A stretch of DNA of 64,000 nt, taken from Oscillospiraceae bacterium (GTDB taxonomy: Bacteria > Bacillota > Clostridia > Oscillospirales > Ruminococcaceae). The position numbers and the translations under genes are program-made. Of the stretch, positions 53,936-64,000 are shown one piece after another. Where the stretch lies: the NCBI GenBank assembly GCA_016288755.1, contig JAEELE010000097.1, positions 1 to 64,000 on the forward strand, given 5' to 3'. The notes beneath the pieces were generated by a model that saw nothing but the letters and a program-made list of their open reading frames with translations, had not been told where the DNA came from and did not search any database. Each line of letters begins with the position of its first letter. The stretch's first letter is position 1.

Positions 53936-56146
53936 ATGAAGCAACGGAAAATATACGGTGTGATTGCGGCAGAAGCCAGCAGTATTGAGCAGCGCCAGAT
54001 CCTCAACGGCATCATCGCGACAGCGCAGGCGCACAACATTGATATTGCTGTAATCACGAATATCTACAATCCCTATGACGAAAATGACCGTGACTACAAG
54101 GAGTTCTTCACCGAAAACCGCATCTACGAGCTGATCCTCTCGCCCGAGCTCGACGGTCTGATTCTGATTGCCGAGTCCTTCACCAACAAGCATCTGCAGG
54201 GGGTCATGTTCAGCACGCTGAAAAAGCGGCTCGATCTGCCGCTGATCGTCATTTCGATGTATACTCCCGAGCTCGATCTGCCGAACGCGACCTTCATCAA
54301 CACCAGCGACTTCAACGACATGTTTGAGATCACCTCGCACATGATCGAGAAGCACGGCTGCACGAACATCGACATTCTCACAGGCTTTTCCGGAAACCCT
54401 GCCGCAGAGGACCGCGTGCAGGGCTATCGGCGTGCTCTGGAGCAGCACGGGCTGACCTTCGAGCCCGAGCGCGTGCACTGGGGCGACTTCTGGACGACCT
54501 CCGGCGACCAGCTCGCCAAGGACTATATCAGCGGCAAATACCCGCTGCCGCAGGCGCTGGTCTGCGCCAACGACTATATGGCATTCGGTCTGCTCGATGC
54601 GCTCGCGGTCAGCCCGATCCGCGTGCCCGAGGACCTCGCCGTCACCGGCTATGAAAACGTCAACGAGCGCATCTATCACACGCCGCTGCTCTCGACCTAT
54701 CAGCGCAACCGCTCCGAGCTCGGCATTCAGGCGGTCCTGCGGCTCGAGGACCCGACGCATCCCTTTGAGAGCCCGCAGGGCACATGGGTCGCCGGCGCGA
54801 GCTGCGGCTGCTCTGCCGACCCGGAGGTCATCAACAGCGAGCTCAACTGGATCCGCACGCGCATCAACCACGAATACTGGACCTCCTACAGCAATATGGA
54901 GATGCGGCTCACGCTCTGCGAATCGCTCGAGGAATTCATCGCGGAGATGACCAGGCACCTCTTCCTCGTGCGCTATGCCTCTGATATTCAGCTCTGCCTT
55001 TTTGAGAAATGGCACACCGACGAGAACTGCAGCATGGAAAACGACCGGCTCTCCTTCCGCAGCATCGCGGGCTGGCGGCAGGAGGAGCCGATGAAGACCT
55101 GCACGCCGATGCAGCTCTCCGAGATGATGTACGGACCGCCGTGTGCGTATTACTTCACGCCGCTCTTTTTCCGCAAGCGGCTGATGGGGCTCAATGTGCT
55201 GCGCTATGACCACCCCGACTGCTTTGACCCGATCTACCGCGACTGGCTCAAGGGCGTCTCAAACGGGCTGGAATTCCTGCGCATGAAGAACGATATCCAG
55301 TATCTCATCCGGCGGCGCAACGGCTCCGGCTCCTACGACAGCGTGACCGGTCTGCTCCGACCGACGGCATTTCTGCGGGAGCTCTCCGCGGCGATCTCCC
55401 ATGCGGCACCCGAGGAGCAGATGCTGCTGCTCACGCTCCGGTCGTCCTACACGCAGACGGAGCTCCATCTGCAGACCGAATCCGAGCGGATCGCCGCTGC
55501 GAAGGCGGTCGCCGACGCGATGCAGAGTGCGGTCCGCGGCATCGGGCAGATGTTCTGCGGGCTGCCCGCGCAGGGCTGCTATGTCATTGCGGGCATCGGA
55601 AAATATACGGACAAGGCGGTCAGCGAGCTGAGTGAGCTGCTGCATGTCTATCTGCTCTATTCCGACGAGGCGTTCATCACGACGGTCCCCGATTCCTTCT
55701 GCATCACCGCGCAGCAGTATGCGCTGGAGGGCATCAAGCCCGAGGCGATTCTCGCGGCGGTCACCGACGAAATGAAGCAGGTGCGTCCGCCCGCCTACAC
55801 CTCCGACGATCTGCAGCTGCTGCGGCTGCGCATCCGGCTCTATCACGACTTCGAGGAGCAGCCCTCTGCGGAGGATTGCTGCCGCATTCTCTGCTTCAGC
55901 GAGGGCTATTTCCGCACGCGCTACAAGACCCTCTTCGGCGTGAGCTATCATCAGGACTGCATCCACGCGCGCATCAGCTATGCGAAATATCTGCTGCTGA
56001 CCACGCAGCTCTCGGTCTCGGCGATCGCCGCGCAGTGCGGCTACCGCGAGGACAACTATTTCCTGCGGCAGTTCCGACGCGAGACCGGTCTGACGCCGAA
56101 TCAGTTCCGCAAGGTCCTCCCTGCGAATGTTCACGGTGAGGCATAA
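53936..56146 (+). CDS. Hybrid regulator: LacI/PBP1-like sensor + degenerate GGDEF-like + AraC HTH
   Basis: IYGVIAAEASSIEQRQILNGIIATAQAHNIDIAVIT (PBP1); YDSVTGLLRPTAFLREL (GGDEF start); C-terminal LSVSAIAAQCGYREDNYFLRQFRRETGLTPNQFR (AraC). Confidence 0.9.
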   Translation: MKQRKIYGVIAAEASSIEQRQILNGIIATAQAHNIDIAVITNIYNPYDENDRDYKEFFTENRIYELILSPELDGLILIAESFTNKHLQGVMFSTLKKRLDLPLIVISMYTPELDLPNATFINTSDFNDMFEITSHMIEKHGCTNIDILTGFSGNPAAEDRVQGYRRALEQHGLTFEPERVHWGDFWTTSGDQLAKDYISGKYPLPQALVCANDYMAFGLLDALAVSPIRVPEDLAVTGYENVNERIYHTPLLSTYQRNRSELGIQAVLRLEDPTHPFESPQGTWVAGASCGCSADPEVINSELNWIRTRINHEYWTSYSNMEMRLTLCESLEEFIAEMTRHLFLVRYASDIQLCLFEKWHTDENCSMENDRLSFRSIAGWRQEEPMKTCTPMQLSEMMYGPPCAYYFTPLFFRKRLMGLNVLRYDHPDCFDPIYRDWLKGVSNGLEFLRMKNDIQYLIRRRNGSGSYDSVTGLLRPTAFLRELSAAISHAAPEEQMLLLTLRSSYTQTELHLQTESERIAAAKAVADAMQSAVRGIGQMFCGLPAQGCYVIAGIGKYTDKAVSELSELLHVYLLYSDEAFITTVPDSFCITAQQYALEGIKPEAILAAVTDEMKQVRPPAYTSDDLQLLRLRIRLYHDFEEQPSAEDCCRILCFSEGYFRTRYKTLFGVSYHQDCIHARISYAKYLLLTTQLSVSAIAAQCGYREDNYFLRQFRRETGLTPNQFRKVLPANVHGEA

Positions 56147-56188
56147 CAGCATACCCCCGGCAGACGGTTGATCTGCCGGGGGTGTTTG

Positions 56189-56560
56189 TTACAGTGTGCT
56201 GCGAATCTCCTCGAGCAGCTTCTGGACCGCTCCGCCGGATGCAGTCGTGTTGTTGTTTTTGTGCTTCACTGCATTCTGCACAAGTTTGTCACTGCTCTGC
56301 AAAAGGAAATCCGTCAGATCGCGCCGGAAGTCCGCAATCGACCTGTAGCCCATCCCGCGCGTGACATTTGCGCTGACCGTTGACCGATTCACATGGCGCG
56401 CGGCGGCAACTCCATTGACGCAGTCGTCGATAAAGCATTTAACTGCCTGTTCCGGCGTCTGACCCTCCTTCTGCTGCACTGCTCCGCTTTTGAATCCGTC
56501 CACGAGCATCTGCAGCAGAGCGGTCACATCCTGCACTGCCTGACTCATCTGTTTTCCCAT
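56189..56560 (-). CDS. Hypothetical protein, possible HTH
   Basis: AAARHVNRSTVSANVTRGMGYRSIADFRRDL; intact ORF with start codon. Confidence 0.6.
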   Translation of the reverse strand: MGKQMSQAVQDVTALLQMLVDGFKSGAVQQKEGQTPEQAVKCFIDDCVNGVAAARHVNRSTVSANVTRGMGYRSIADFRRDLTDFLLQSSDKLVQNAVKHKNNNTTASGGAVQKLLEEIRSTL

Positions 56561-56806
56561 GATTGTCGTCCTCCTGCGTATTGATTTGCCGAATGCGGTC
56601 CTGGGTGCCGTTCGGTCTGATATGATTATACCATTTTGCTGCTGCGCTTGTCAATTCGCAGAACAAACGAACTTTCGCATCAGATAGCATTGCAAAAAAC
56701 GGGCGATTTTTACGGAACGTCTCTGCATTTTTTTCGATACGGGGGGTACTTCCTATTCATACGAGTCTGAAATTGGCCGGTCTTGTGCAAATTGCGAAAA
56801 AAAAGC

Positions 56807-56828
56807 GCCGCAGTCCAAGGACTGCGGC
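56807..56828 (-). terminator. Terminator of the GH10/GH43 gene
   Basis: GCCGCAGTCC-tt-GGACTGCGGC followed on minus strand by GCTTTTTTTT. Confidence 0.9.
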
Positions 56829-56917
56829 TTCAATATTGGGGGGAAGAAATTATATTGAACCGGGGAACCCGTTTCAACCTATTTCATGGTGTGTATCCCC
56901 TTGATACACTGTGCGGC

Positions 56918-59900
56918 TCAGCTCAGCTTCCAGCTGTCGAAATCGAAGCTGCCCTTGAAGACAAAGCTGACATCCTTCACGCCGCTGACATTCAGCGTCG
57001 GCACTGTGATCTCTCCGTTCGTGCCTGCCGGAATCTCAACATACGCGAATGCATCGCCGCTCGGACCGCCGGTCGTGACCTTGATCGCCGCTGCCTCAGA
57101 GGACTTGACCTTCACAGTCAGGCTCTTGCAGCCGGTGCCGAAGTCGACGCCCTTGAGCTTGATCCAGTCGCCGGTCTGAATGTTCGTCACGACGGTGTTG
57201 CTCAGACCGCTGATCTCGATGCCCGCCTGCTGTGCCATCGTCTCTGCCTGCACAGTCTCAAACGGATTGAGGTATTCGAGCTGATCGACGCCTGCCATCG
57301 AGCCCTTGCAGGTGATCTGACCGGTGGATGCGTTGTAGTCTGCCTTGTTGATCTGCGTGGAGCGGTAGTTGAAGCCGGAGCCTCCGTTGACGCCCATGCG
57401 CATCTCCTGCTTGCGGCAGTGATACAGCACATAATACTGATCCTTGAACATGATGATGGAGTGGTGGTTGTTGCCGCCGTTGTCAAGGCCCTGCGAGCCG
57501 GTGTTCTTGAACACATTGCCCTTGAGCTGGCTGGAGCCCCAGTCACCGAGCGGATTGGTGTTGCACATATAGAGAATGTCCGCGTTGCCGAAGGAGACGC
57601 CGTTGATGTTGGTGCCGCCCGGAACATTCCAGTTTGCGCAGTAGGAGTAATACCAGGTGTTGCCGATCTTGATCAGCGAGGAATCCTCGAACAGATACGG
57701 GTTCTCGGTGACCTTGACCGTTGTGGTGTCGACAGAGATCAGATCCTTGCCGAGCTTCATCATTCTGCCGGTCTTCGGGTTTGCCTTGTCTCTGCCGTCG
57801 ACGCCGCCGCCCATGCAGAGGTAAGCCTCATCGGTTGCCTCGTCATAGTAGACGCCCGGATCGAACATCCAGACAACGTCGTTCATGTTCGGGGTGTTGG
57901 ACTTGGAAACGAGCTCATGACCCAGCGGATCAATGAACGGACCGGTCGGGCTGTCAGACGTCAGCACGCCGACGCCGGAGCCGTTGTTTGCGAAGTAGAG
58001 GAAGAACTTCGGCTTGCCGTCGATCATCTTCCAGCAGGCATCCGGTGCCCATGCGTTGCTTGCCCACTTGGCAACACCGTTGGTGGTTCTGCCGTTTCTG
58101 GCTGCGACCGGGATCGCGCCGTGGTCGGTCCAGTTGACGAGGTCAGCGGAGGAGACGCAGTTGATGGTGCCGGAATTGTAGGAGTTTTCCTTCATGGAGT
58201 TGCCGTTGTACTCAAATGCGTCATTGGTGGTGTAGACATAGAGTCTGCCGTCGTAGACGAGCCAGCCCGGGTCTGCGCCGAAGCGCTGGGTGGTCAGCGG
58301 GTTGTTCTCGTTGTCCATCTTCCAGCTCTTTGCGAGGCTGACGCCCTGGAACATCTGCTCCATCTGGCTGAAGTCGACCTTGCGCTCTGCGACCGGGAAC
58401 TTCTTGATCTTGGTGATCAGGAAATCGCGGAGGAGCTGTGCGTCGGTTGCATCGATCTCGCCGCTCTGGTCAACGTCTGCTGCGAGCTCTTCGATTCTGC
58501 CTGCCCACTTGCCGGTCTTGATGCCGCGCTTGAGCAGGGTGAGGTCTGCTGCGTTGATGGTGCCGTTGCAGTCCACGTCGCCGATGAGCAGAGACTTGCC
58601 CTTGCCCGGACCTTCGATCTTCGTTCCTTCCGGAGCGATGATCACTTCGTCAACATAGAAGCTGGCGTCTTCGTCGTCGCACTCGAAGTAGATCTTGATG
58701 TCGGAAGCGCCGTTCGGGACCTTGAATGCCGTGTTGGAGAGCTGGACCCAGCTGTCGCTGGTCACAGTCTGCGTATCGATCTTTACGTACTGAGTCTCGC
58801 CGTCGTTGTACTGCATGGTGAAGTGCACGTCTGCGGAGCCGGAAGCGAGCTTCACAGCGCCGCTGAAGCTATATGCCTTGCCTGCCTCGAGCAGACCGTA
58901 GCTGATAGATGCCGCTGCGCCTTCATAGGCAGCCGATCTGTTGGTGACATACAGGGACTTGGAGCCTGCATAAGCCTGTGCAGAGGAGGACGAAACAGAC
59001 TCGCCGCTGATACGGGCGCCGAAGCCGTCGGTGCCGTTCTCGAAGGTTGCGTGCAGCCAGTAGCCGTCAGCATCCGGCTCGATCGGATCCGGCTCGACCG
59101 GGACAAAGTCATCGCTGAACTTCGTGCCGTCGCCCCACTGGGACTGCGGAACGAGCTGCGTCAGTGCAGTGTAGGGAGCCTTCGGCTGGTTGCTGCCGTC
59201 GTAGAGGGTCGGATAGGTGCCGCTGCCGAGCCAGGTGTTGTTGTCGTTCGGACCCCAGACCTGGAGCAGAGTGACTCTGCTGGTGTGGGAGGCATCAGAG
59301 TTCCAGTCCATTGCAGTCTTGTAGATGTTGACGAATCTCTTGGTCTGATCCGACTCGTTGTTGTGGTTCTTGCGGCTGATATCGAGCTCGGTGACCTGGA
59401 GCTCAAGACCTGCCTGCAGATACATCTTCATTGCGGTGAGGTAGTTGTTTTCGCCGTCCCAGCCGGCATTCGGGTCTGCGCCGATGTGGGACTGCATGCC
59501 GACGCCGTCGAGGTTGCCGGCTGCCTTGATGCGCTTCGCGGTCGTCAGGATCGCATCGCGCTTGAAGCCTGCAAACTCATTGTAGTCGTTGTAGAAGAGA
59601 TGGCAGCTCTTCGGTGCATACATTCTTGCATACTTGAACGCCGAATCAATAAAGTGATTGTCCTTGTAAATCTGAACCCACGGAGAAGCGCCGTTGCCGT
59701 AGCCGCCGTTGCGCGGACCGCCGTTGCTGTCGTTCATGCACTCATTGCAGACATCATAGGCGTAGAGGTTCAGCTTCGGATAAGTGCTGGCGAACATTGC
59801 AAACATGTTCTTGATGTAGCTCTCAAGGCGCTGCTCCATCACGGACTCGCTGACCCAGTTGCCGCCGTCCTGGAAGTTGTCCTTGAAGAACCACTGCGGA

Positions 59901-60739
59901 GTCTGGGAGTGCCAGACCAGCGTGTGGCCGCGGAATCCAAGGTTGTTATGAACGCAGAAGTCAGCGATCGCAGCAAAGCTGTTGGATCTGACCTTGATAT
60001 CCGAGTTGGTCGAGCCGTTCTGCACAAGCGTTGCATCCGGCTTCGTCTCGTTTTCGCATTCGATCGCGTTGCAGTCCTTCAGCAGAATGTCCTTGATCGT
60101 ATTGTTGTTCACGGTCGTGCCGTTGAGGATGTTGCCCGAACGGATGCCGAAGTTGACCAGCATATCCTTGAGGCCCTTGTCAGAGGCTGCTGCCTTGGCA
60201 GTTGTCGGACCGGTGATGACCACATCGTCAAACACGAAGTCAGCCGTGCTGTCGGTCGTAAGGAGAAGGCGGAACTGCCCGCTGTTCACAGGTGCGGCAT
60301 AGGATGCGCTCAGCGTGGTCCACTTGCCTGCCGCGACCTTCTTGGAGACGAGCTCGACCTCGGTTTTCTGCTCCGGATCGTCGATATCCTGCGTCATCAG
60401 GGAAAGGCGGAATGTTTCCGCAGACTCACTGAAGACCGAGACATTGTAGTTGAAGGTCTGCCCGCCGTAGAGGTAAAAGCCCTTTTCCGAAGCTGCGCCG
60501 TCAGTGATCGCAGTTCTTTCGGAAATCTTCATGCCGCGGGAACCGTTTGCGCCGATTCCCTCAATGGCTTCGATCTGTGCGGTGAACTCAGGCGAATCTG
60601 CATACCAGCCGTCGTAGTTCACCTCAAAATCGTTGTTGACGAACTCTGTTGCCTGCGCAAAGGACGAAGGCAAAGTGCTCATCGATGCTGCGAAGCAGCC
60701 GATCGCCGTCAAGGCTGCTGCCACCCGTTTAAATTTCAT
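56918..60739 (-). CDS. Cellulosomal bifunctional xylanase/arabinofuranosidase: CBM22-GH10-CBM22-like-dockerin-GH43-CBM6-like
   Basis: GH10 FRGHTLVWHSQTPQWFF and ELQVTELDIS; internal dockerin GDVDCNGTINAADLTLLKR...ADVDQSGEIDATDAQLLRDFL; GH43 RFGADPGWLVYDGRLYVYTTND; C-terminal CBM6 FETVQAETMAQQAGIE. Confidence 0.92.
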   Translation of the reverse strand: MKFKRVAAALTAIGCFAASMSTLPSSFAQATEFVNNDFEVNYDGWYADSPEFTAQIEAIEGIGANGSRGMKISERTAITDGAASEKGFYLYGGQTFNYNVSVFSESAETFRLSLMTQDIDDPEQKTEVELVSKKVAAGKWTTLSASYAAPVNSGQFRLLLTTDSTADFVFDDVVITGPTTAKAAASDKGLKDMLVNFGIRSGNILNGTTVNNNTIKDILLKDCNAIECENETKPDATLVQNGSTNSDIKVRSNSFAAIADFCVHNNLGFRGHTLVWHSQTPQWFFKDNFQDGGNWVSESVMEQRLESYIKNMFAMFASTYPKLNLYAYDVCNECMNDSNGGPRNGGYGNGASPWVQIYKDNHFIDSAFKYARMYAPKSCHLFYNDYNEFAGFKRDAILTTAKRIKAAGNLDGVGMQSHIGADPNAGWDGENNYLTAMKMYLQAGLELQVTELDISRKNHNNESDQTKRFVNIYKTAMDWNSDASHTSRVTLLQVWGPNDNNTWLGSGTYPTLYDGSNQPKAPYTALTQLVPQSQWGDGTKFSDDFVPVEPDPIEPDADGYWLHATFENGTDGFGARISGESVSSSSAQAYAGSKSLYVTNRSAAYEGAAASISYGLLEAGKAYSFSGAVKLASGSADVHFTMQYNDGETQYVKIDTQTVTSDSWVQLSNTAFKVPNGASDIKIYFECDDEDASFYVDEVIIAPEGTKIEGPGKGKSLLIGDVDCNGTINAADLTLLKRGIKTGKWAGRIEELAADVDQSGEIDATDAQLLRDFLITKIKKFPVAERKVDFSQMEQMFQGVSLAKSWKMDNENNPLTTQRFGADPGWLVYDGRLYVYTTNDAFEYNGNSMKENSYNSGTINCVSSADLVNWTDHGAIPVAARNGRTTNGVAKWASNAWAPDACWKMIDGKPKFFLYFANNGSGVGVLTSDSPTGPFIDPLGHELVSKSNTPNMNDVVWMFDPGVYYDEATDEAYLCMGGGVDGRDKANPKTGRMMKLGKDLISVDTTTVKVTENPYLFEDSSLIKIGNTWYYSYCANWNVPGGTNINGVSFGNADILYMCNTNPLGDWGSSQLKGNVFKNTGSQGLDNGGNNHHSIIMFKDQYYVLYHCRKQEMRMGVNGGSGFNYRSTQINKADYNASTGQITCKGSMAGVDQLEYLNPFETVQAETMAQQAGIEISGLSNTVVTNIQTGDWIKLKGVDFGTGCKSLTVKVKSSEAAAIKVTTGGPSGDAFAYVEIPAGTNGEITVPTLNVSGVKDVSFVFKGSFDFDSWKLS

Positions 60740-61076
60740 GTTTTTCCCCCGTTTCATTTTCTGCGTGGTGCATGTAGTTATATGTCCATCAGGCGATATT
60801 TTGTCTGCCGTGTCCGCATCCGGACCCTGTTGCTTTGCCGCGAAGGGGAGCAGCTCTGCGCCGGGGTTGTCTGCATTCACAGTGACAAAATCGCCGCCTG
60901 AATGAAGCCTTTGGGTTGTCAGTACATCCTGCCGAATCGGTCATCTGTCTAGTTTTATTATAGCGTACAGTCCTGTCTTGTTTCAATGCGAAAAGCGTAG
61001 ATAAAGTGGACGAAATACACGAAAAAATCACAGAACGGAAACATCTTGTCCACATCTTGTTCACGCTTTGCGGGCA

Positions 61077-61108
61077 AAAATGTCCGTACAGCTCCGCACG
61101 GACATTTT
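61077..61108 (-). terminator. Terminator of the GH30/CE1 gene
   Basis: AAAATGTCCGT...ACGGACATTTT. Confidence 0.75.
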
Positions 61109-61151
61109 CGGAATATGAGAGGATGCAGAGCGCACTGCGGGGCTGTCGGTG

Positions 61152-64000
61152 TTATGCCTTGAATGCAGCGCGCACGAAGTTGTAGAGATGGGCACGGATG
61201 CAGTTGTCGCCGTGGTAGCCGCCCTCGACATAGTGCCAGATGTGCGGGCAGTTCGCGGAGGTCGCGCTGTTGTGATAGCCCGAGGGCGTTGTGCCGACCG
61301 TCTGGTCATTGCTGCCGGCGGTCATGAGGATCAGGCGCGGTGCCGCTTCCTCATTTGCCCACTTGAAGACCGGGGATGCGCCCGGTGCTGCGCAGATCGA
61401 GCCGACATAGCCGAAGATATCCGCGTGCTTGGTGCCGATGTTCAGCGACTCTCTGCCGCCCATCGAGAAGCCGGTGATTGCGGTGTTCTCCTTGCCGGTC
61501 CTGACGCTGTACTTCGATTCGATCAGCGGCATCAGCTCGTCGATCAGCACCTTCTCGAAGTTGTCGTATGCCTGATTGTTCGCGTTGTCCATGCCCGAGA
61601 CATTGTCCTGCGTCTGGCTGGAGTAGATGTACGGGAAGACGAGGATCATTTCCTCTGCCTCGCCCGCCGCGATCGCGTTGCCGACGATCTCGACCGTGGT
61701 CATGCCGTTCTGCGTGTCGTTGCCGACTCTGCACATGCGGTCCTGGTTCTCGTAGTAGCCGTGCATGACATACATGACCGGATACTTCTTGGATTCGGTG
61801 TAGCCTGCGGGGAGCAGCACGACATAGGGCTTGTCGCGCTTGCAGAATTCGGAGTAATACTTGCCGTCGACCAGTGTGCCGTACTGTCTGCCGCCCTGCT
61901 TCTGGCGGTCTGAATTGCTCTCGGTCTGCTTGATCTGTGCCGCAACGACCGGCGTATACTCGGAGATCAGCCTGCCGCTGTTGTACTGCGGCTGATCGGG
62001 TTCATCCGGCTGCGTGACAACTGTATTAGTGCTGCTCTTCCCGAACTCCTTGATTTGTCCGGTCAGATACTTGACATACCAGACAGCATCCGCCGTTGTG
62101 ACCTGGCCGTCCTGCGTGACGTCCGCCGCCTTCTTCGCAGCCGCGTCATTCAGCTTGCCGATCAGGATGCGCTTGCAGAGCGTGAGGTCGGCGCCGTTGA
62201 TCCTGCCGTTGCCGTCGATGTCGCCGAGCAGGAAGCTGATCGCCTTCGGACCGTCGATCACGGTGCCCTCCGGTGCGGCGATAACCTCATCGACAAAGAA
62301 GTTCGCCGTCGTGCCGGTGTCGCCGTCCGTCTCGAAGTAGAACTGGACGTTGGTCGCACCCGCCGGGATCGTGTAGGCGGTGTTGGCGAGCTGTACCCAG
62401 TCGCCCTTCGTGACGACCTCGGTCGCGATCTTGTCATACTGTGTCTCGCCGCTCGCGTCCTTATACTCGACCGAGAAGTGCATCTTCTCGGAGGCGTTGG
62501 TATCCTGCATCACGACCGCGCTGAAGCTGTAGGTCTCGCCCGCCTTGAGCTTGCCGGGCATCGTGTGGGTCGCGCCGTGCCATGTGGAGCCGCGGTCGGT
62601 GACTGCGAGCGACTGGCTGCCGTCATACTTCTGTGCGCTTGTCGCCGCAACGGATGCGCCGCCGCGTCCGGAGAAGCCGTCCGTGCTGTTCTCGAAGGTG
62701 TAGTGGAAGAGATAGCCGTTCGGATCGGGCTCTGCCTCGCCGGTGCTGATCACGAAGGTCGTGACCGACTGTGCCGGGAGCTGCGCGGTGAAGCTGCTGT
62801 CGCTGTAGCTCGGGGCACTGCACGAGCGGAAGTTCTCGCTCGAGGTGGAGTGCCATGCGGAGATTTCGGAGATCTTCTCGCCGCTGGACAGCGTGAAGTT
62901 CTCGGTCGCCGTGCTGCCGCCCTTGTTGATCGCAACGACCTTGACATCGCCGTCGTCGTTCTTGTAGGCGGAGATGAGGACATTCGACTCAGGGCTTGCC
63001 GTTGCTGCGATGCGGTAATCGCCCGGGCGCACCCACTTGGAATACTGCGCCATGACCGCGCCGCGCTTGGAGACTCTGCCGTCATCCCAGAGGAAGCTGT
63101 ACTGGCGGCGGATGTACCACCAGACATATGCGCTCATGTTGCCGAGCACCATGCCGTTGTGGATGTTCTCTGCCGCCTGCAGCGCCTGATCCCATTTGTC
63201 CGCGGAGTTCGCGTCACTGTTCGGGACATAGACCTCGGTCATCCAGATCTCCTTGCCGGAATTGATGACGGGGTCGTAGTGCATCGCATTTGCCTGCGTG
63301 CCGTAGAAGTGCGTACCGAAGAGGTCGCAGTTCGCAAGTGCCTTGGAATTCTTGAGGACTGCATCGTAGTAATCCTTGCTGTAGGAGAAGGATTCTGCCG
63401 ACATCAGCTTGGTGTTCGTGCCGCCGACGGTCGCGTCCTTGTAGTTCGCGATGAAGTTTGCCGCGCGGTCCGGTGTCCAGTAGGTCCACTCGCCCGACCA
63501 GTCCGGCTCGTTCTGCACGGAGACGGAATTGAGGTGGACGTTCTGCCCCTCGCAGTACTTGATGAAGTCGTTGAGGTGCTTGGCGTACTGCCCCTCGGCG
63601 CCGTTATTGAGGACGTACTGACCGCCTCTCGGACCGCCGGAGCCGTTGGAGCGCATGCTGGCAGGCGGGTTCCACGGCGTCGCAAAGACCGTGGCGCCGA
63701 GTGCCTGTGCGCGCTGCGCGGTCGGAATGGCGTTTCTCCACGCGTTGGAGTCGTCGCTGATGAAGATGCGCAGGATGGTGAGACCGAGCTCATCGTCACC
63801 GTTGCCGAAGGCAGTCTGCACACATGCCGCGGACATGTCGCCGCTGGCGCCGTACTGCGTGTTGACGCTCTGCCATTCGGGGTGGTTCATGCCGCCGAAG
63901 CCGCGGATGATCTGGTACTGCGTGGAGGTGTCGATCGACACATTGCCTGCCGCACCGGCAGTCGGCACCGATGTGAACGGCACGGAGACGCAGAGCATGA
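61152..64000 (-). CDS. Cellulosomal GH30 glucuronoxylanase - CBM22-like - dockerin - CE1 feruloyl esterase, 5' end probably beyond window
   Basis: GH30 YQIIRGFGGMNHPEW, VQNEPDWSGEW, IWMTEVYV; dockerin GDIDGNGRINGADLTLCKR...ADVTQDGQVTTADAVWYVKYL; CE1 YPVMYVMHGY, TGFSMGGRESL. Confidence 0.92.
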   Translation of the reverse strand, partial: MLCVSVPFTSVPTAGAAGNVSIDTSTQYQIIRGFGGMNHPEWQSVNTQYGASGDMSAACVQTAFGNGDDELGLTILRIFISDDSNAWRNAIPTAQRAQALGATVFATPWNPPASMRSNGSGGPRGGQYVLNNGAEGQYAKHLNDFIKYCEGQNVHLNSVSVQNEPDWSGEWTYWTPDRAANFIANYKDATVGGTNTKLMSAESFSYSKDYYDAVLKNSKALANCDLFGTHFYGTQANAMHYDPVINSGKEIWMTEVYVPNSDANSADKWDQALQAAENIHNGMVLGNMSAYVWWYIRRQYSFLWDDGRVSKRGAVMAQYSKWVRPGDYRIAATASPESNVLISAYKNDDGDVKVVAINKGGSTATENFTLSSGEKISEISAWHSTSSENFRSCSAPSYSDSSFTAQLPAQSVTTFVISTGEAEPDPNGYLFHYTFENSTDGFSGRGGASVAATSAQKYDGSQSLAVTDRGSTWHGATHTMPGKLKAGETYSFSAVVMQDTNASEKMHFSVEYKDASGETQYDKIATEVVTKGDWVQLANTAYTIPAGATNVQFYFETDGDTGTTANFFVDEVIAAPEGTVIDGPKAISFLLGDIDGNGRINGADLTLCKRILIGKLNDAAAKKAADVTQDGQVTTADAVWYVKYLTGQIKEFGKSSTNTVVTQPDEPDQPQYNSGRLISEYTPVVAAQIKQTESNSDRQKQGGRQYGTLVDGKYYSEFCKRDKPYVVLLPAGYTESKKYPVMYVMHGYYENQDRMCRVGNDTQNGMTTVEIVGNAIAAGEAEEMILVFPYIYSSQTQDNVSGMDNANNQAYDNFEKVLIDELMPLIESKYSVRTGKENTAITGFSMGGRESLNIGTKHADIFGYVGSICAAPGASPVFKWANEEAAPRLILMTAGSNDQTVGTTPSGYHNSATSANCPHIWHYVEGGYHGDNCIRAHLYNFVRAAFKA

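Noticed and set aside
56783-60901. 1372-aa plus-strand ORF opposite the GH10/GH43 gene
   Set aside because: Antisense artefact; the minus strand encodes clear GH10, dockerin and GH43 motifs.

Overview
The window is about 64 kb of high-GC Bacillota DNA that looks Ruminococcus-like: type I dockerins, xylanolytic multidomain enzymes, BspA-type LRR and Cthe_2159-type surface proteins. The taxonomy is inferred from content only. Housekeeping genes include thyX, guaA, pyk, queA, an RNase J, gdpP-rplI-dnaB-tilS-ftsH, radA and rpoBC. Accessory loci include an ArsR/metal P-type ATPase operon, a split acyl-CoA dehydratase activase system, a VTC/DUF4956/Cthe_2159 cluster, a sigma/anti-sigma operon with two dockerin proteins of unknown function, a PBP1/GGDEF-like/AraC regulator, and two cellulosomal enzymes (CBM22-GH10-CBM22-Doc-GH43-CBM6 and GH30-CBM-Doc-CE1). 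The most unusual signal is not a gene. It is an interspersed family of intergenic elements bounded by inverted arrays of a degenerate heptamer, (GAGNAGT)n-TGTTCCG ... CGGAACA-(ACTNCTC)n, enclosing two conserved cores that recur tens of kb apart. Other notable signals are a 41-bp duplication of the radA start that creates a coupled leader ORF, a 19-bp element abutting three stop codons, a Cys-rich insert in RpoC, and a promoter-terminator unit in the rpoB leader with no ORF. No tRNA, rRNA, CRISPR array or transposase gene was recognised. All calls were made by eye; no database search was run.
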